DNA of 64,000 bases from Paguma larvata (taxonomy: Eukaryota; Chordata; Mammalia; Carnivora; Viverridae). The DNA lies in contig CM057835.1 in NCBI GenBank assembly GCA_030068075.1, positions 37,561,715 through 37,625,714 on the forward strand. Direction: 5' to 3'. The translations under genes and the position numbers were made by a program. Within the stretch, counting starts at the first letter, position 1, and each line of letters starts with the position of its first letter. Shown here piece by piece: positions 13,142 to 25,544 of this stretch. The notes under the pieces are model-generated. The model saw only the letters and a list, made by a program, of their open reading frames with translations. It had not been told where the DNA came from and did not search any database.

Positions 13142-13152
13142 ACACACACACA
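13106..13152. repeat. (GT)n-GCGC-(CA)n palindromic microsatellite
   Basis: A GT run (13106-13138) turns into a CA run (to 13152) through a GCGC centre. Bases 13127-13139 and 13140-13152 are exact reverse complements, giving a perfect 26-bp palindrome of alternating purine and pyrimidine. Confidence 0.95.
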
Positions 13153-14299
13153 TGTATAAATTCTGATTAGGGTTTGTCGGGCCTTATAAAACTGTGGGTT
13201 GAGATTTGTCATCAGTTTCTTCAATTTTTCAGACTTCTCTTTTCCAAAAAACATTTTCAGTCTCATTTCTTTCTCAGATTTCAGTTGCATGATTACATGT
13301 ATATTATTGATATTATGTCACAGATTACTGACATTTTTACTGTCACTTTTTTAACAGTCTTTTTCTTTCTATGCTTTTAGTTTTAGATAATTTCTTTTCA
13401 CTTGACTTCAAATTCACTTATCCTTTCTTTACCCATGTTAAGTTTTCTTTTAAACTCATTGAATGAACTTTAATTTCAGACACCGTATCCTCTAATTCTA
13501 TAATTTCCTTTTAGTGCTTTTTGTTAGAGCTTCCAATTTTCTGCCAATATGTGCTATCATTACACCAATATATTATTCTTTTGCTGTAACTTGTTTAACA
13601 TGTTAATAATGGTTAAAGTCCAGGCATACCAATTTCAATAAGTGAATTATCTATGGATCTTCTATTTACTTTGCTATTCTTTATTATGGGTAATATATTC
13701 CATCATATATCTTACAAAGTTTTATTTTTTCTGGACATTGTTATAAGAGAATGTGGAAATAGTTATTTTCTTGATTCCTTTCCCAGGTAATAAAATCCTT
13801 TCACTTGTCTGATGGTTAGTGTAAGGGGCTAATCATTCCAAATTCCTCTTATGGATGGGACATAGTTTTAATTATATTGAGTTAATTTTTGGTCTGTCAG
13901 GCTACAACCCCCTTTTTCATCTTATCAGTATTTGGGCAGAAAGAGTATTGTATTGTTCCAAGTTTGTTCACTCTTTAATTCAAATTGGAAAGCATTTGGA
14001 AGTATAATTACCGCAAGAATGCTTAGGAATTAGCAATTTCTCTTTGCATTGTTTCTCCTCCACTGCTGGTAAAATTCGAGGAGAGGAGGAAGAAGAATTG
14101 ACATACGAAGATATTTGTTTTTACATTTGGGGCTATTTTCAGTTTTTAAACCATTCTGCAAGACGAGACTGTCATCTAGTCTTGCCCACCTCTTCCTCGT
14201 CCCTGCAAAGCCTCTCCGTCTGTGGTGGGGCTGTACCTCCACATCCACATTCATGCCCCCCACTGGGTGCGGAAGCCACAGCACCACTTTGCCCACCTC

Positions 14300-15425
14300 C
14301 TAGTTAAACTCTTATCTCACTGGTTTTTCCTTCTCACATTGTTTCTTAATTTCTCCTCATTTCGCTTATCTCTAAACTTTGTAGCACCTGTGACTCAGTG
14401 TTTGAATACGTTCTATTTTCTATGTGCAGTCACTCCTTTAGTGATATCAGACTTGTACATTTACATATCATCTATGCAAGGACGGCTCACAGTTATATCT
14501 CCAAACTAGACTTCTATTAACCCCAGACTTCCTTCCCAACCGCCTATTTGGCATTTTCAGTTGGACATAAAATAAACATCTCAATATATATAAAATTTAA
14601 CTCTTTACAAAATAATCAATCAGTCAGTCAGTCTTGGTCCACCTGCATCCTTGTCTGCCTCAACTCCGTCCTCTCAGTTGCTTACAGCAAAATACCTGGA
14701 GTTATGTATGACTTCCTTCTTCTTGACACTCAGCATTCCATTGATCGGATAATTTTCTGGTTCTTTTAGCTTCAGAGTATATCCGGAATCTGGCCCTTTT
14801 CCAAACCTACTCTCCTAGTCCAAACGACCAACCACCATCATTTGCCTGGTTTATTAAAGTAACCTCATATCTAGTCTCCGGGCTTCCACTCTTGTTTCCT
14901 TTTCTCTCCTACAGCGTATTCTCAACCTGGGTGATCCTTTTGAAGCCTGAGTCAGATCATGTTATTCTTTTGCTCAAAACAAGTCAGAGGCTTCTCTACC
15001 TCTCACTATAAAAGTTGAAGTCCTTTATAGAGCCTGGATACAGTGAGCTTCCTGCTGTTCCTCAAACATGCCAGGTACACACTGGCCTCAGGGTTCTTCG
15101 TGCTTATTGTTAACTTGGCCTGAAATTTTCTTATCTGCAGTTTTTGCCCCATTACCTCCTTCGAGGGTTTGCTCAACTATCATCTTCTCAGGGAATTATT
15201 AAGTGACCAGTCATTTAAATGGCAAACTCTATACACTTCCCCCACTTTATTTTGCCCTATAACACCATTTTCTTCAACTATTCTATGTAATTTACATTAG
15301 TATTTTATTTTATTTTCTCCCCTGCCGTTAGAATATAAGTGGGGTGAAAGGGGTTACTTTCCCAGTTTTGTTTATGCTGTATCCATAGAACAATGCCTGA
15401 CACGTAGGAGGTATTTTAGAATATT
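14300..15425 (+). repeat. Long L2 LINE relic
   Basis: Landmarks in L2 order: TTACAGCAAAATACCTGGAG, CCACCATCATTTGCCTGG, GGGTGATCCTTTTGAAGC, AGTCAGATCATGTTATTC, TTCCTCAAACATGCCAGG, then ATGCTGTATCCATAGAACAATGCCTGACACGTAGGAGGT at the 3' end. One of the longest ancient relics here. Confidence 0.75.
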
Positions 15426-16055
15426 TCTCTCTATTAGTATCTGTTCTTTTGTCCCTTGGCTAGCAATTCATATTGTCAGTTTTTGTCCTTTACATGATAA
15501 CAGTCTAAAGGTGAAGAGATTTCTTTGTTTTACAGTGACCCTTTCCTTGCCCCTTTTATATATTGTTATATTGATTATGTGAGAGATTTGGGATTATCGT
15601 TACAGTTAGAAAGAGCAAACACAATTTTCTTGAACAAAGGTTAAATGTCATATTAGGGAAAGGGAACATATATTTGTATTTCATCTTTCAAAAGCTGCTT
15701 TGCAAATATTAAAATACTTTTCAAAGATAAGGAATTAAAATATTTTACATAGTAGACAGCTTTGGAATACTTTAGTACTGATTTGACATGCAAGCTCTCT
15801 ACTAGCAACTACGTGCTGCTTTTAAATACTGTGGAGCCTACGTAAAGTGTAAGTAAAGGTTGAATATTCAAATTTCATGTAAATAATTTGATATTTTTAT
15901 AACAGAGTTCCAAAAATACTTTTCCCTTTATAGCATATGCCTGGCTGTTTAAATTCATAGCACTACCTATGTTCATGTGCCATATGTTAATCAGGTGTAA
16001 AGATTCTTAAATAATTAAAAAATCCAAAAAATTAAAAGTAGCTGCTCATGGTTAA

Positions 16056-16245
16056 GAATGGACTTCCAGAGTGGAGGTGAGTTGGGGGATGGGTGAAATA
16101 GGTGAAGGGGATTAAGAGTACATCTATCATGATGAGCACCGAGTAATGTACACAATTGTTGAATCACTATATTGTACACCTGAAACTAATGTAACACTGC
16201 ATGTTAACTATACTGGAATTAAAATAAAAATTTAAAAAAAGACTG
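16056..16245 (+). repeat. L1 3'-end fragment
   Basis: GGGTGAAATAGGTGAAGGGG, ATCATGATGAGCACCGAG, TTGTACACCTGAAACTAA and a terminal A-run: an L1 3' UTR type different from the one at 7.9 kb. Confidence 0.8.
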
Positions 16246-17787
16246 GAATTAAAGAACTTTGTATTTTAGCATAACGAAATGGTGAAATTTCTTGAGAGCT
16301 ATTTTGAGAGCTTTTAGTAAAAAAGATGTTCTACCATTATAATTTTACAATGAGTAAAAAGTATGTCCCAAATTTAACTTTTTTAGATTAAGTATTCATG
16401 ACCACTGTTTAAAAACTTTATACAGACATTACTTTGAATCTCTGTGTAAATATCCCAAGCAAATTTCAAATTGTTATTTTTGTTGTTAGAATATATACAC
16501 AAACTCAGTTTATTCTAAGAGATGGCTTATATGTTTTAGAGATTAATAATCCCCAGGTCAAACTCTTCACCAGAGTTGTGTTTTGAAAATTTGTTTAGAT
16601 ATTTAAAACCACTCCAAGTGTTATATATCATTTAATGGCAAAAATTTGAGCTTTTTGCCTAGAAATTTCCCGAAGCATTCAAGCAGAGTCCTCAATTAGT
16701 CAAATAAACCAATGTTCTAAAATTTCCTACAAATTAACTACTTAGCATTTTTTATATCTCCTAATTTTTTTATCTCCTGTCAGAAATTCTTAGCCTTTAT
16801 TCTCTATCATGAGACTATGCAGTTAACAACTTATTCAAACTTATAAAACAGTTATTTTAAAGTCAGGAAACATAGATGTGTATCTTGTAATTAAAATATA
16901 AAATGAAGAATCATAATTTTAGTGCATTTTATAGTATAATGGTATAGAAATCCATTGCATAATATTTGTTAAGGGGAAAACTCATTTGCAGGCTGGAATC
17001 CTTGTTAGTATCACAAATAATAAAAGTTAGGCATTTTAGTCTTTAAAGAAAACTCATTTCTTTGATGAAACTGTTGGCTATTCAATTTTAGAATGTCTGA
17101 TATTCAACATTTCATTTCAGGATTTTAGAATGTATTGTAAGATCATTTTAACTTCAGTGGGCATGTAGGGAGAATACTTTTAACTGAAAGAGTAATAGAA
17201 ACCAGTTAATGTGAAGATTAATAAACTGCTGTTGGATTTTAGTTGATTTTTTAGCTTTCTAATAAAATTAATAAATGCCAAGTGTCAAAGATACCAATCA
17301 ATTCATTGATGTTTGAGAAAATTGTGTGTGTGTGTGTGTGTGTGTGCACGCACTTGTGTGTATGTGTATGTGTTCTCTTTCAAACATCTGCTTTCCCTTC
17401 TAACACTTTTTAAAAGTGCACTATACTAGATTTCTGAGCTAATTTCTAATAAGATTTTACTCCTTTCTCTTCTAAAGAATGCACTGATATCCTTATTTGA
17501 ATAGTTCTTATTATTCAAGTTAATTGCCCATTTTATTGAGTTGGTTTAGTAAAATAAATAACTTTCTACATAGATTGTGTTATCTAGCACGTGAGTAAAT
17601 ATTGTATATTTTAATTTTTTGCCGTAAACAAAAGATGTTTATAAGTTACATGTATACTGAAAACATGGGGGAATAGATGTAATAATGGAAATTTTTTCCA
17701 TTAGGATGATCATCATAGGATGCTTTTCGAGTAAACCATCTAGAATATGGTTGGAAGATTTGTAAGGCTTGAATGAATATTTTCTCT
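16246..17787. other. Unique AT-rich intronic sequence
   Basis: Only a TG array at 17.3 kb stands out. The stretches 15426-16055, 18011-20049 and 20490-21385 are alike: no repeat, frame or RNA gene that I can identify. Confidence 0.55.
17322..17374. repeat. (TG)n microsatellite, interrupted
   Basis: TG run broken by GCACGCACT, then TGTGTATG units. Confidence 0.88.
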
Positions 17788-18010
17788 TTTTTTTAATATT
17801 TTAAATGTTTATTTTTCAGACAGAGAGAGAGATATAGTGTAAGTGGGGGATGGGCAGAGAGAGAGGGAGACACAGAATCTAAAGCAGGCTCCAGGCTCTA
17901 GGCTCTGAGCTCACAACACAGAGCCAGACATGGGGCTCGAACCCATGAACCATGAGATCGTGACCTGAGCCAAAGTCGGACGCTTAACCAACTGAGCCAT
18001 CCAGGCCCCC
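17788..18010 (-). mobile_element. CAN-SINE
   Basis: T-run, then GTTTATTTTTCAGACAGAGAGAGAG; ends TGAGCCATCCAGGCCCCC. Imperfect flanking repeats (GAATGAATATTTTC and GAAGGAATGTTTTC). Confidence 0.92.
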
Positions 18011-20049
18011 CATGAAGGAATGTTTTCCACTCTAGGGAAATCTATGATACATAATGACAAACTACAGGAATTTATGTACGACAGATTATATCATGACTAA
18101 TAATACTACTGAATTATATTTCACATTTCAGAAGCAAAATATATGTATTACATCTACTATTAATAATATCACCGATTTGTTTTTCATTTTAAAATTTCAA
18201 AGAGCAATTTTCATTATAATGATCTGGGGACATGAATATTTCATAATTTGGAATGTATACTAATCGACCAAAATAAAATATACTCTAGCATATGATCTTC
18301 AAGAACAGTTCTTTATGAATGATTAGATGTCAGACTCTGTAATTTCATTGACACTGCTTCAGATGAACTTAAGAATGGAGTTTATAGGATCCAAGGCTTT
18401 TATGATATTGTAGTATAACAGGAGAGAAGGAAAGGACATGTGCCTTGGGGCTATATACAGTCTCTATAATACAGTTCAATGAGGATGATCATCATAATAT
18501 TATTTACATAAGGCATTGATGACAATTCCGTGTTCTAGTCTTCATTTCTCTCTATATTCTTTGACCTGCTTCATTAAAATTTCAACAAATAAGAGACATG
18601 GGCAAGAGACACTGTTTAGTGATTCCTGCTTTTCTTTTATGGACTCATTTGATCCTTCACTAATGCTCACCTTACACCAATAAAAGAGTGAATATCTTTG
18701 TTGTTGTTATTCATAGGTGACAGTGTGCTGATTGTGTGCTGTAAATTGTACTTGACTTCACATGATGGTCTTTATATCATAATTATTAATTCTTTCTAAA
18801 CACATGAATGTTTCAGTCACACCAGTCAAGATATGTCAAGGAAGAAAAAATAGCAGTTACCAACTACATAATACAGTCTCTTCTGTAGAATTGCTACAAT
18901 GTATTGCTTTTGAGATAAAATGACTGAGCTTTAAGTGTAGCATTCAGTGATCTAATATTGATGTAACTAGTTTACGTATTAATTACTGTCACATAATAAG
19001 ACAATGTATAGTATCTGGAAACAATATTTGTTTGCATTTTTGTTGCATTGGTTTATTAAGTGCATTCACAGACATTTTTGGGAGCAAAGGTAGACAGACG
19101 GATTTGTTTTCTCATGTGCCCACTGAAAAGATTTAAAAGCTCAGACTTAAAGAGATGACTGTGTCCAGTAACGCACTACACATGCAAGAATAAAGGTCTG
19201 CATCGATTTCTTTGCTCTAATATCCAATCTTTTAAAGAACAATTTCTATTATCAATTAGAGATTGCCAAATTTTGGTATAAATAATTCCACATATGATAT
19301 CATAAAACATATATTTGGGGGGTAAGATAGACTGCCAATGTGAGAAAAAGCAATGTAAGATATTAATGGGTAAAGTCTAGGACACAAAGTAACAGGATGA
19401 TAAAGACCAAAAATGTCACTTAACTTATTCTTGGAAGTCAAACTCTTTGTTGAATGCTTACGCCTGTGAGGGAGGCATTGCTCTGAAACTTTGACTTTTG
19501 GTTTCACACGACTGCTAATGTAAAAGTTGTTGTTTTTTCAGATTAATTTCTCACAGTCTGATCACCTCTCTGCTGGGTCAAATCAAGATATGACTCTGAA
19601 CTTTCTTCTTTATTCATTTCCGTTGGGTTTAGTTATCCATCTCTTGTCTGTGCCTCCCCCAGGAATACAATGTTTGAGGAATGAGTGAGAAGGTAAAAGT
19701 TACCAAAGGTGAATGACCTCTTCAGGAGCAGGGATCCATTACCGATAAAAAGGGCAATATAGCATCAAGAAGAAACTTCTCTTTGTATTTCTGTGATGTA
19801 GTTGATTGAAGGATGAATGACGTTTTACCTGATAAATTTAGTGACGACTAACCAGTTCTATAAATTGGCTGTCTTTTTAGTTTGTGATTTGCATTTACTT
19901 AACATATTCCAATATCTCATTCTGGATACAGTTAATTTTTTATATGAATATATACTGTTGCTTTCTATTGAATGGTGTCAAAATCCAAATTACTTCTTTC
20001 TGTGATATTAAATTGACGTATTTCCAATCTACCTGCCTATTTTAATTTT

Positions 20050-20064
20050 GATATATAAAATGTG

Positions 20065-20132
<68 letters not shown>

Positions 20133-20135
20133 TAG
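20050..20135. repeat. (TA)n-(TG)n-(TA)n compound microsatellite
   Basis: Two TA tracts flank a short TG tract. The TA tracts are self-complementary and could extrude as cruciforms. Confidence 0.93.
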
Positions 20136-20245
20136 TATGTAAAAATGGATATTTGAGTATATTATTACTATTTAAAAAATTGGATCTCTCTTTTAACACA
20201 TTCTCAAACTTGATTAAACTTGTCTTTTAGAAATGTTGAGCATTT

Positions 20246-20372
20246 GGGGGCACCTGGGTGGCTCAGTGAATTGAGCTTCTGACTCTTGATTTCAGCTCAG
20301 GTCATGATCTCATAGTTGTTGCGATTGAGCCCCACATTGAGCTCTGCACTGACAGTGCAGAGCCTGCTTGGG

Positions 20373-20414
<42 letters not shown>

Positions 20415-20470
20415 TTCCGCATTAATGCTCTGTCTCTCTCACAAAATAAATAAATAAACTTAAAAAAAAA
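20246..20470 (+). mobile_element. CAN-SINE with expanded CT tract
   Basis: Head GGCACCTGGGTGGCTCAG and A-rich tail. Perfect 17-base target duplication AGAAATGTTGAGCATTT at 20229-20245 and 20471-20487, which suggests a fairly young insertion. The internal (CT)n at about 20377-20412 is longer than in the other copies. Confidence 0.96.
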
Positions 20471-21397
20471 AGAAATGTTGAGCATTTCAAGTGAGGAGTG
20501 GAATGGAAAGAACAGGTATTACTACTCCAGCATATTACTTATACATGAAGAGAGGATAATGTTTATATCTTTAGTTCATTTATAACATTCCGGCAGAAGT
20601 ATAGTGGAAGGCTTCTTTAGAAAGAATTCATACTTGTTGAGGTTCTGCCACAGCCTCTGCTTGCCCCTCAGGTGAGGTTCACGTATTTAACTGAAAATTA
20701 AGGTCCATCACCCAGGGCTGTATTTTTATACCTTTCTAAAGTATTTAGCTATTATCTTGCATTATCTGTCTTTTATGAGACATGTACAGATCTTTTTCTT
20801 CTTTTGTCCCTTCAAATGAATCTTTAGGTTACGTATTAGCATTCCGGGCTTTGGTATATGCTATTTCTTATTTTAATTCCTCATTTTCTTCTTTTACCCA
20901 TTTTCCTTACCCCACGTTTCTATTCATCCCTGCTTTATCTTTTGTCCTATTCTGATAGACTTCGTGTCTTTTCTGGTGTATGTCATTCTAAAAAACACAT
21001 AATTAGTTCCTTTGGTAATTGAAGGAAGAGTTTCTAATAATATATCTAGAGGAGTTGTAGCAACTATGATAAGCAATATTAACTCTCTACTAGCTCTTCA
21101 GTCTTTCTAAATACAGTAAGATACAACGCTTATATAAGACAGAATCTCTTTACCTAATGAATTTATAATATTGCTGGTTAAAAATATCATATATATTATT
21201 TATAAATAAAATAAACTGTTGAGGTTAAAACAAACAGGCTATATACTTTCTTTTCCTTCACTTATGTATAGTTCTTATGAGTTACTATTCCATTAATGTA
21301 GAGCTGATGAAAACAACAAATGTAACCCCCTTGAGCCACCCCAATAGTGGGACTCCAGCAGACTACGCATATGTGCCTTGAAGGAGTATGTTTAGAG

Positions 21398-21602
21398 GGA
21401 CACCTGGCTGGCTCAGTTAGTTAAGCGTCTGACTCTTGGTTTCAGCTTGGGTCATGATCTCACAGTTGGTGAGTTCGAGGCCCGTATCAATCTCTGTGCT
21501 GACAGCACATAGCATGCCTGATATTCTCTCTCTCTCTCTCTCTGCCCCTCCTCCACTCTTTGTCTCTCAAAATAAAGAAACTTATTTTTTTTAAAGAAAG
21601 AA
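21398..21602 (+). mobile_element. CAN-SINE
   Basis: Head GGGACACCTGGCTGGCTCAG, CT-rich body, AAATAAAGAAACTT tail. Flanked by TATGTTTAGAG at 21387-21397 and 21603-21613. Confidence 0.93.
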
Positions 21603-21879
21603 TATGTTTAGAGAGACCACTGATCAGCCTTCTTGTGGGAACATCTTAACGTCCTAGTCACCATCCCATAAGGTCACCTTGTACACATGGTATACTTCCA
21701 AAGAGCTCTTGAGCTCTCTCTACTTAGAATCACTCTCATAAACAGCATAAGATACTAATATGCTCCTCTCTCCCTATACAGCTAGACGTGTAGGATTAGA
21801 ATGTTGCTGATAACACCTCATTGAATTTTTCTCATTTGCCATATCTTGAAGAGTACCATTAAGGTAATTTATTATACAG

Positions 21880-22092
21880 GCGCGTGGGCGGCTCAGTTGG
21901 TTAAGCATCCGACTTCATCTTAGGTGATGATCTCACAGTCTATGGGTTCAAGTCTCACGTCAGGCTCTGTGCTGACAGCTCAGAGCCTGGAGCCTGCTTC
22001 AGATTCTTTGTCTCCCTCTCTCTCTGCCCCTCCCCCACTCAAGGCCTGTTTCTTTTTTTCTCTCTCTTTCTCAAAAGCAAATAAAAATCTGA
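21880..22092 (+). mobile_element. CAN-SINE
   Basis: Head GGCGCGTGGGCGGCTCAGTTGG, CT-rich body, AAAAGCAAATAAAAATC tail. A short flanking TAATTTATT repeat is likely the target duplication. Confidence 0.92.
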
Positions 22093-22754
22093 AAAATAAT
22101 TTATTGCCTTAATAATAAATATTATTATAAAATTATTGTAGCAAAGTTAGTGTTTATTCATTCAACACTGATTCAGCAAACATCTTTCAAATATCTGTTA
22201 TGGACTACTGACTAAGCTATATACATGTATATACTCCTAGTTCTTAATTATATTTTTCTCTGACATTTTCATATCTTATATTCAGGTGACTGCTGCAAGA
22301 TAATACAAAACTGTTTTTGTTTTATGACACATCTTAGGATTTCTTTCTGCATGAAATTCAGGCTACTTAAGGCATGTCAGCCTTGTATATTCCTTTAAGT
22401 TAGTTTAAAGTTCTGTTTTCTGAAGAAAAAATACTAAATGTCTGAGAAATAAATACCTTTGCACTTGAAATAGTCACACATCAAGGCAGGATGTAATGTC
22501 TTTCAATCTACATAGCACCTTTATTCTGAAGAGGTCAAGGTGTTTCCTAGACATTTATCTTCTTTGCACCCAGAGTTCCTTTCTGCACTAATTGCTAAAA
22601 CATGGCGGAGTAAAGTTACTCGTCTTGGGTCATGTAGTCCTCTTCCTTAGACACCAAATATATACTTCTCTATGCCCTGGGTTTTCCTCTACAGCATGGC
22701 TCATGAGTATGTTCAATTTCCTCCTAAAATAATGAATTAGGCCAACCTAATTCA

Positions 22755-23300
22755 TTAGGTTGCAAATTATTAGGTTAGCAAATATTGGTCATCTGCTATT
22801 ACTAGGCATTGTTCTTGGTACTGGGGATAAATCGGTAAATCAAACAGAAAAAAGAAAAACCTTCTCTTGTCCTCCTTGGTGCTTACATTTTGATGGGAGG
22901 AAGGGGATAGAATGGGGGACATAGACAATAAACATCATAAATTAATAATTTATAGTATTTTGATGAGAGGAAAATTCAAAGGCAAAAATAAAGTAGTGAG
23001 GAGAAAGTTAGACAGTGGGGTGGGGACATATAAGTAGGTTAATCCAATTGGTGCGGAAATAATTTAAGTTCCCAACTATAAAGCAATGTCACTAAAAATT
23101 GGTTCAGAATTGAAAATTAAAAGCAGGGATGTTTGGGGGGAGGTGTTTTGCACATTCAAATGGAGGAGACTTGAGCTTACTAGCTCAATTTAGTAAACAT
23201 ATATGAGAACCATTCTGTATAAAGTACTTTTCTAGTGATCTGGAGTACACAGGTAGACATAGTGAAGGATCTGCTCTCAAGCTTCGAAGGACAAGATATT
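22755..23300 (-). repeat. L2 relics, possibly two copies
   Basis: 22755-23040 has ATTACTAGGCATTGTTCTTGG followed by GTGCTTACATTTTGATGGGAGG. A second L2-like start occurs near 23185 (TAGTAAACATATATGAGAACC). Both are the L2 3' end in reverse. Confidence 0.55.
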
Positions 23301-23309
23301 CTGGTATCT

Positions 23310-23900
23310 GTCTCTGCTAAAAACACCATCTCCAAGTACAACTGTTTAAAACAATAACCATTTTATTATCTCATGATTTATTGGGTGGACAGAGCTTAGC
23401 TGGTGGTGGTTCTGCTGCTTCTGGAGTTGGCTAGGGTTGGGGTCTGGGGGCTTGATTGGCCCCGACCATTAGAGGGGGCTCACTCATGGTGTATGCCTTG
23501 GTGGAGAAGGCCAGAAGGCTCACTTTAGGCAGGACATCATTGGGTCACTGGGACTGCTGGCCCTATTTCTTTCACTCCATGTGTCAGCTCCACTTTGCCT
23601 CTCAGGTTGTACTGCACATGGTTTCTCCACATGGTTCTTCAAGCAGGTAGTGAGACTTCTTAGGTGTTGGCTCAAAGGTCCACAAAGTGCAAAAGTAGAA
23701 GCTGACAGATCTTCTTAATTGTTAGGTCCAGAACCTACACAGGGTTACTTTCTCCTCATTCGAGTGGTTAAAATGAGTCCCATGCCAACTCAGATTCAGG
23801 GAGACTATTTCACAAGGGACAAACTATGGGATGTGCAGATCATCCGGGGCCGTTTTTGGAGATCAACAATTCCAGAAGACGGTGCTTATGATAGGAGCAG
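23310..23900 (+). repeat. Medium-reiterated ancient repeat, family uncertain
   Basis: Contains the common mammalian interspersed-repeat text ...AAAACAATAACCATTTTATTATCTCATG... with CTTAGCTGG and TCAGCTCCACTTTGCC further on. Same family as 48815-49435. I cannot name the family with confidence. Confidence 0.45.
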
Positions 23901-24309
23901 GGTGCTATGAAAAACCAGATGAAGGGCACCTGTCAGTCCAGAGAAGCTCAGGCGAGGTTTCCAAGAACAAGAGAATGCTGTGCTAACCTTACAGGAAAAA
24001 TCAGAATTAGCCAGTGAATGAGGAACAGAAGAATATGCCAGGCAGAGAGAGAGTGTTTGTGTGTGTGGGAGAGAGAGAAGAGAGCAAGAGAGAGAGCATG
24101 AGGCATTATACAACACATGGTGTCAGAGGAGAGTGTGATGTGTTCTGAGGACTTGCAGTTATTCAGTATGAGAAGACAGTACAGCCTCTTTGGTAAATAC
24201 AGAGAAAGGCAGCTGAAGAGGAAGATGGTGCTTCCAGGGGTAATTTATAGAGTGACAACAGCACTCTACCTCAGAAAGTTGCTGCGAGGCTTATATCATA
24301 TCGAATATC

Positions 24310-24310
<1 letters not shown>

Positions 24311-24366
<56 letters not shown>
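24311..24366. repeat. (GT)n microsatellite
   Basis: About 27 uninterrupted GT units, one of the two longest pure TG tracts in the window. Confidence 0.95.
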
Positions 24367-24368
<2 letters not shown>

Positions 24369-24489
24369 ATATGTTTAAATATAATATTCCATATACTACG
24401 AATACTTCAATATACTAGGTAACTTCTAACACTTGTTTTATGATGATGGGCATTTGGAATTAACCCTGAAACTGATGAGAAGTATTTTC

Positions 24490-24688
24490 TTTTAAATGTT
24501 TGCTTATTTATTTTGAGAGAGAGAGAGACAAAGAGCAAGTAGAGAAGGGTCAGAGAGAGAGGGAAATCGAGAATTCAAGCAGTCTCTGTGATGTCAGCCT
24601 GGAACCCAATGTGGGGCTTGAATTCAGAACTGTGAGACCATGACCTGAGCTGAAATTAAGAGACACTTAACCAGACCAGTTTATTTAG
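24490..24688 (-). mobile_element. CAN-SINE, diverged, 5' head lost
   Basis: Reverse orientation: TTTATTTTGAGAGAGAGAGAG through ACCATGACCTGAGCTGAAA to CACTTAACCAGAC. The usual TGAGCCACCCAGG end is missing, and an L1 tail begins immediately after. Confidence 0.85.
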
Positions 24689-24689
24689 A

Positions 24690-24862
24690 GAGGGAGGGAG
24701 GCAAACCATAAGAGACTCTTAAATACAGAAAACAAAGCGAGGATTGATGAGGGATGGGAGGGAGAGGGGAGAGTGGGTGATGGGCACTGAGGAGGGCACT
24801 TGTTGCGATGAGCACTGGGTGTTGTATGGAAGCCAATTTGATAATAAATTATATTAAAAAAG
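24690..24862 (+). repeat. L1 3'-end fragment abutting a SINE
   Basis: CCATAAGAGACTCTTAAATAC, GTGGGTGATGGGCACTGAGG, GATGAGCACTGGGTGTTG and AATAAATTATATTAAAAAA. It begins exactly where the preceding SINE loses its head. Confidence 0.85.
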
Positions 24863-24875
24863 AGAATATTATATA

Positions 24876-24915
24876 TTTTATTATTATTATTATTATTACT
24901 ACTATTACTACTACT
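24876..24915. repeat. (ATT)n/(ACT)n trinucleotide array
   Basis: ATT units change into ACT units. It follows the L1 tail at 24862. Confidence 0.8.
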
Positions 24916-25306
24916 TATAAATTGTGTGTTACATAGCCTTTATCTTGGTGAAATTTATATGCACACTTTTTTGGAGAAGTGCTTGTTAAACCTTTACCAA
25001 CACATCACAGGTAGTAAATCATTTTCCTGTCTCCCGTATGTTTCAAAACGTCTTTTCTCTCCTTTTCATGCATTTAACTCACTGTTTCAACCTGGGTATT
25101 TTCTACTGATCTATATTCCACTTCATTAATCCTCTTTACTTTTCTCTCCAACTATTGTCCACAATAAAACCTGTCTTAAATGCCTAATTTTAATGCTCCC
25201 ATATTTAAAATTCTTGAATTTTCTTTTGATTGCCTTTTATAATTTCCAGTTCTGGTGAAATTCCCACCTCTTTTCATCTATCCACTTAAATATAATAATC
25301 ACAGGC

Positions 25307-25531
25307 ATTTAAAAAATTTATCTATCTATTTATTTATTTTTGAGAGAGAGCATGTGCACATGTGAGTGGGGGGAAGGCAGAAAGAGAGGGAGAGAAAGAA
25401 TCCTGTGCAGGCTCTGTGCCTCCAGCCAGCTCAAAGCCCCATGAGGGGCTCATCCTAAGGAACCGTGAGGTCATGACTTGAGCTGAAATCAAGAGTCGGA
25501 TGCTTAACTGAGTGAGCCACCCGGGGGTCCC
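25307..25531 (-). mobile_element. CAN-SINE
   Basis: TTTATTTATTTTTGAGAGAGAGC at the left; GTGAGCCACCCGGGGGTCCC at the right. Moderately diverged. It sits just upstream of an old L1 fragment. Confidence 0.9.
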
Positions 25532-25544
25532 AATAATGTCATTT

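Larger units (their letters stand above)
8260..13780 (-). mobile_element. Long old L1 LINE (L1M type), interrupted
   Basis: Read on the - strand it runs from upstream or 5' L1 sequence (near 13780) through ORF2 to a 3' UTR at about 8260. ORF2 pieces seen: the C-terminal region at 8330-8659 with PSTGGWIIKLWNIQ, a reverse transcriptase piece at 10579-10776 ending in the LPISLIN motif, and the linker before it at 11106-11312. All are broken by stops. Interruptions are a SINE at 11443-11626 that coincides with missing ORF2 sequence, an LTR at about 12465-13010, and several microsatellites. It is far more diverged than the L1s at 53-60 kb, so it is an older layer. Confidence 0.85.
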
